Under the pieces are notes generated by a model. That model was not told where the DNA came from. It saw only the letters and a list, made by a program, of their open reading frames with translations, and did no database searches. From Tamarix chinensis (taxonomy: Eukaryota > Streptophyta > Magnoliopsida > Caryophyllales > Tamaricaceae), in assembly GCA_030549775.1 (NCBI GenBank), contig CM060177.1:30656014-30720013 (forward strand): a stretch of DNA of 64,000 nt. The letters are read 5' to 3'. Below, piece by piece: positions 61,601 through 64,000 of this stretch. A program made the translations under genes and the position numbers. Position 1 is the stretch's first letter. Each line of letters opens with the position of its first letter.

Positions 61601-61689
61601 CGACCTCGGTTTCCTCCACCTGAATCTCGTACCTTTGGATTCTTCTCACTACGTTCGTTGCGAGCCGCCACTATTATATGCGCCTCCAC

Positions 61690-62080
61690 TCACATCATTA
61701 GTACCTTCTTCCTCACCCTGCAGGGGGCAGCTACAATCGATAATCAATAATCAACGATCAGAATCACGCCATTCTCGTAGGGTTTGTCTCCTTATCAGTT
61801 AATGCCATTATTGGACTAATCCTTGTTTCACCGGCTTAAATCACCGGGTTATTCGAGCTGGATCCGCTCTCCTTCTCTATGGGCTGGTGGTGCACTGGCT
61901 TCGTCGATTAATTTCAGCCCCTGCAAGAAAGTTGGGAGCTTGTTATCTTATTTCTTTTACTTTCATCAATTTATTGTTGCACACCCTATTTTATTGACAA
62001 ATCAGGGCATGAAGGAGTGTCAATTTGGATTATTGCGTTTGCTTAGATTGGTTGTAGATAGCGATTAGGGTTTGATTTGG
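61690..62080 (+). other. Probable RAPTOR1 5' leader
   Basis: Less AT-rich than its surroundings and directly upstream of the RAPTOR1 ATG. Parts such as TTGTTGCACACCCTATTTTATT (about 61974) have a counterpart upstream of the pseudogene exon (TTGTTACACGCCCTAATTTA, about 24789), so the duplication included the leader. Transcript ends and any leader intron are not visible. Confidence 0.5.
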
Positions 62081-62422
62081 ATGGCATTGGGGGATTTGAT
62101 GGCGTCTAGGTTTTCTCATTCCGCTGCTGCTGTGGTTGTATCGAACCACTCGGATGATTATGGGAGCCGTGAAAATGGAGAATTTGTCAGGAGGGATCCG
62201 GAGGCATCTAGTAGTACTGGTGTTATATATGGAAATGCGACTCTGGCTTCTTCTCCATCTAGTACTATGGTTACAGTCACTGCCACCACAGAGGCTACCA
62301 GTATGGCCTATTTGCCTCAGAACGTAGTTTTATGTGAACTACGGCATGAAGCAATTGAAACTTGTGTTCCAGCTGGGCCTGCTGAGGGTGGGCTGGTTTC
62401 AAGATGGCGACCTCGTGAACGT
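62081..62422 (+). CDS. RAPTOR1: RAPTOR1, first coding exon (gene continues beyond the window)
   Basis: RAPTOR is the substrate-recruiting partner of TOR kinase in TORC1, a cytoplasmic complex controlling growth and nutrient responses. This 114-codon exon begins MALGDLMASRFS, matching the conserved start of plant RAPTOR. It has a low-conservation Ser/Thr/Ala-rich stretch at residues about 36-74, then TSMAYLPQNVVLCELRHEA and LVSRWRPRER. The donor GTAAGT follows at 62423, and family proteins continue with MKTG at this junction. The ATG at 62081 is chosen because it gives the family N-terminus. No stops or frameshifts, unlike the duplicate at 24.9 kb. The next exon, with the CVALVLCLN block, is not in the remaining 1.6 kb. 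That intron 1 exceeds 1.5 kb is inferred; the pseudogene's intron here is only about 395 bp. Confidence 0.93.
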
Positions 62423-64000
62423 GTAAGTTTTGTTTTTCTCTCCGATCGCTTTATTTTGCTCCTTGATGTCATTGTTTTGAAATGGCGTATCTGGTGGAAC
62501 GATGCGAGCGTTGTTTTGGGCACCGATTGTATGAGTTAAATGACAAGTCTTGCTTTTTTTGTTTGATATTTGTTGCATAAGGTCGTGCAGAAATGTCAAA
62601 AAACAGTAATTTTCTACCATAATGATGTGGCTAGGAAACGTTTGGGATTGTTTATCCCAATTTTAGGCTGCTGTTTGAGTGTTAGCTGCTCATTTCTTCA
62701 GTTGTTTTACTCCCTTATTACGAATCCCACTTTGAATTTGTTTTTTCTTTCCACCTGAAACATTAATAAGCTAACCTTGTTAACTGGATTTATAGTTGAA
62801 GCCTTCTTACATCTGGTGTATCATCCTTGTCGGTCTTGCATTGGGGAGATATTCTTGAATTCTTTGCATGATACTGTTTGTTGGTTTTCTTGATGATGGT
62901 ATTATTGGAAGCCATATGTGAAATCAAGGCACCTTTGAAAATGATACTGTGAAGAATATCAACTCAATTCTCAATCGATGAAGTTCTAATTAACTCTACT
63001 CCTTTTAAATTTAGAAGTAATTTCTGACACTTTTTTGTCTCTCAATTGGTATGTGTATATATAAAGTAATTTTTAAGAAAATAGGCTAACAGCTGGAAAG
63101 AAGACAAATTGATGAATATGTTTAGAAAGTTAGATTTCCACATAGACACAAATGAGCAATCTTAATTGCAAGATTCTTGAAGTTTACTTCAGAAGTCTTC
63201 TATCTCTGAAAGGTCTGCACTTGAAGGATCTGAAGTAAAATGCAATTGGTCCAATAGTCTGCAATTTCGTTTTCTTCTCAAAAGGATTTTTCTAAGCAAG
63301 AAGCTTATTCTTCACCTTAAGAAACATACTGATGACATATTTAGTTGATTTCTAGATTCCATAAACTTCTAGCAGTGGAACAATGTAGAATGAGATGATC
63401 GGCAGTTTCTGCATGCCTTTGCACTTATAGCCCTGATTTGCTAAAACACTTCCCCGCTTTTGCAAATGATCCATAAATAGATAGCTCTCTAACTTAAATA
63501 AAACTGCTACTGTTATGGGCCACAAACTTGGTTATTATTCACCAAGGGACGTCGACCGCACTTCTTCGTAGTGCTTAAAAATGACATTGTAACATTGTTT
63601 TATCATAGAGGATTCTGATTCTGTTAAACTTCCATTTTGCTTCATTGTATTTTAATGAAACAGAAGAGAACTGCTTTCTAGACTTTCTTGCTATAACTGT
63701 TTGCGTGTTTGTGTTTTATTATTTTTGTGCTTCACCTTCTTGGTTGGCTGCTAGTGGTTTCTCCCATCTCATGTCCCATCAAGGAGGGTATGTGTGGTGG
63801 AAAGTATATTGGTTTGAGAATTTGATGGTAGATGACTTCAAAGAGTTGAGTTCTAGTCTAATAATTGGATGCTGATTAGTGGCTGAGGATGTGGTACTGA
63901 TTCTTGAGTCTAATATTGAGTATTCTACTGAATGGAAGTTGAACAATGTTGCTACGAAGCTTAGAGAAAGTGGCGGAAGCTGATTCCTTTAAAGTTGTGA
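62423..64000 (+). other. RAPTOR1 intron 1 (partial)
   Basis: Starts with a consensus GTAAGT donor. No RAPTOR exon was recognised up to the window edge and no transposon domain was seen. Open frames at 62570-62758 and 63645-63875 have no motif. Confidence 0.6.

Noticed and set aside
61823..62068. 81-codon open frame before RAPTOR1
   Set aside because: It begins at a non-ATG codon, lies in the probable 5' leader and has no motif.

Overview
This is nuclear DNA from a flowering plant. Exons with GT-AG introns, a plant-type AGT2-family aminotransferase, the start of a plant RAPTOR gene and dense layers of LTR retrotransposons all point that way, and gene content suggests a eudicot. I cannot name the species. 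Two host genes look functional: a complete mitochondrial alanine-glyoxylate aminotransferase of the AGT3 type (15596-18903, nine exons, 476 codons) and the first coding exon of RAPTOR1 (62081-62422), which runs off the right edge. Nearly everything else is transposon-derived or AT-rich spacer.

Layout. 1-2640: AT-rich spacer with a 212-bp tandem duplication. 2641-7695: a 5.06-kb solo LTR of a large-LTR family (TSD CAAAT). 7944-8690: Ty1/copia reverse-transcriptase relic. About 9355-14696: dead hAT transposon, split by a 1.87-kb solo LTR (11201-13072, TSD GAGAT). 15410-18903: AGT3-like gene. 19000-22900: AT-rich spacer with microsatellites. 22917-24665: tandem duplication, MITE, LTR tip and copia integrase relic. 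24755-39140: decayed, truncated duplicate of RAPTOR that keeps its introns. It is interrupted by a solo LTR in one exon (26893-28479), by a foldback MITE (30401-30655) and by a chromodomain-type Ty3/gypsy element on the minus strand (31094-36430).

40228-59606 is a nest. A degraded minus-strand copy of the large-LTR family holds a second minus-strand copy (41231-51955, TSD GGAAT), which in turn holds a plus-strand copy (42433-47375, TSD TCAAG). To the right, a Ty3/gypsy element (52892-59148) has landed in a further plus-strand copy whose 3' end is 59149-59606. After 59.9 kb comes spacer, then the RAPTOR1 leader, first exon and first intron.

The most notable observations are: the RAPTOR duplicate, same orientation as the intact locus and 37 kb upstream of it; target-site-supported nesting of roughly 5-kb LTRs that have no visible internal domain; and a hairpin in a fixed place about 90-100 bp from the 3' end of that LTR, whose stem sequence differs between copies while pairing is kept. 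All homology statements rest on reading translations and recalling family motifs; no search or alignment program was run.
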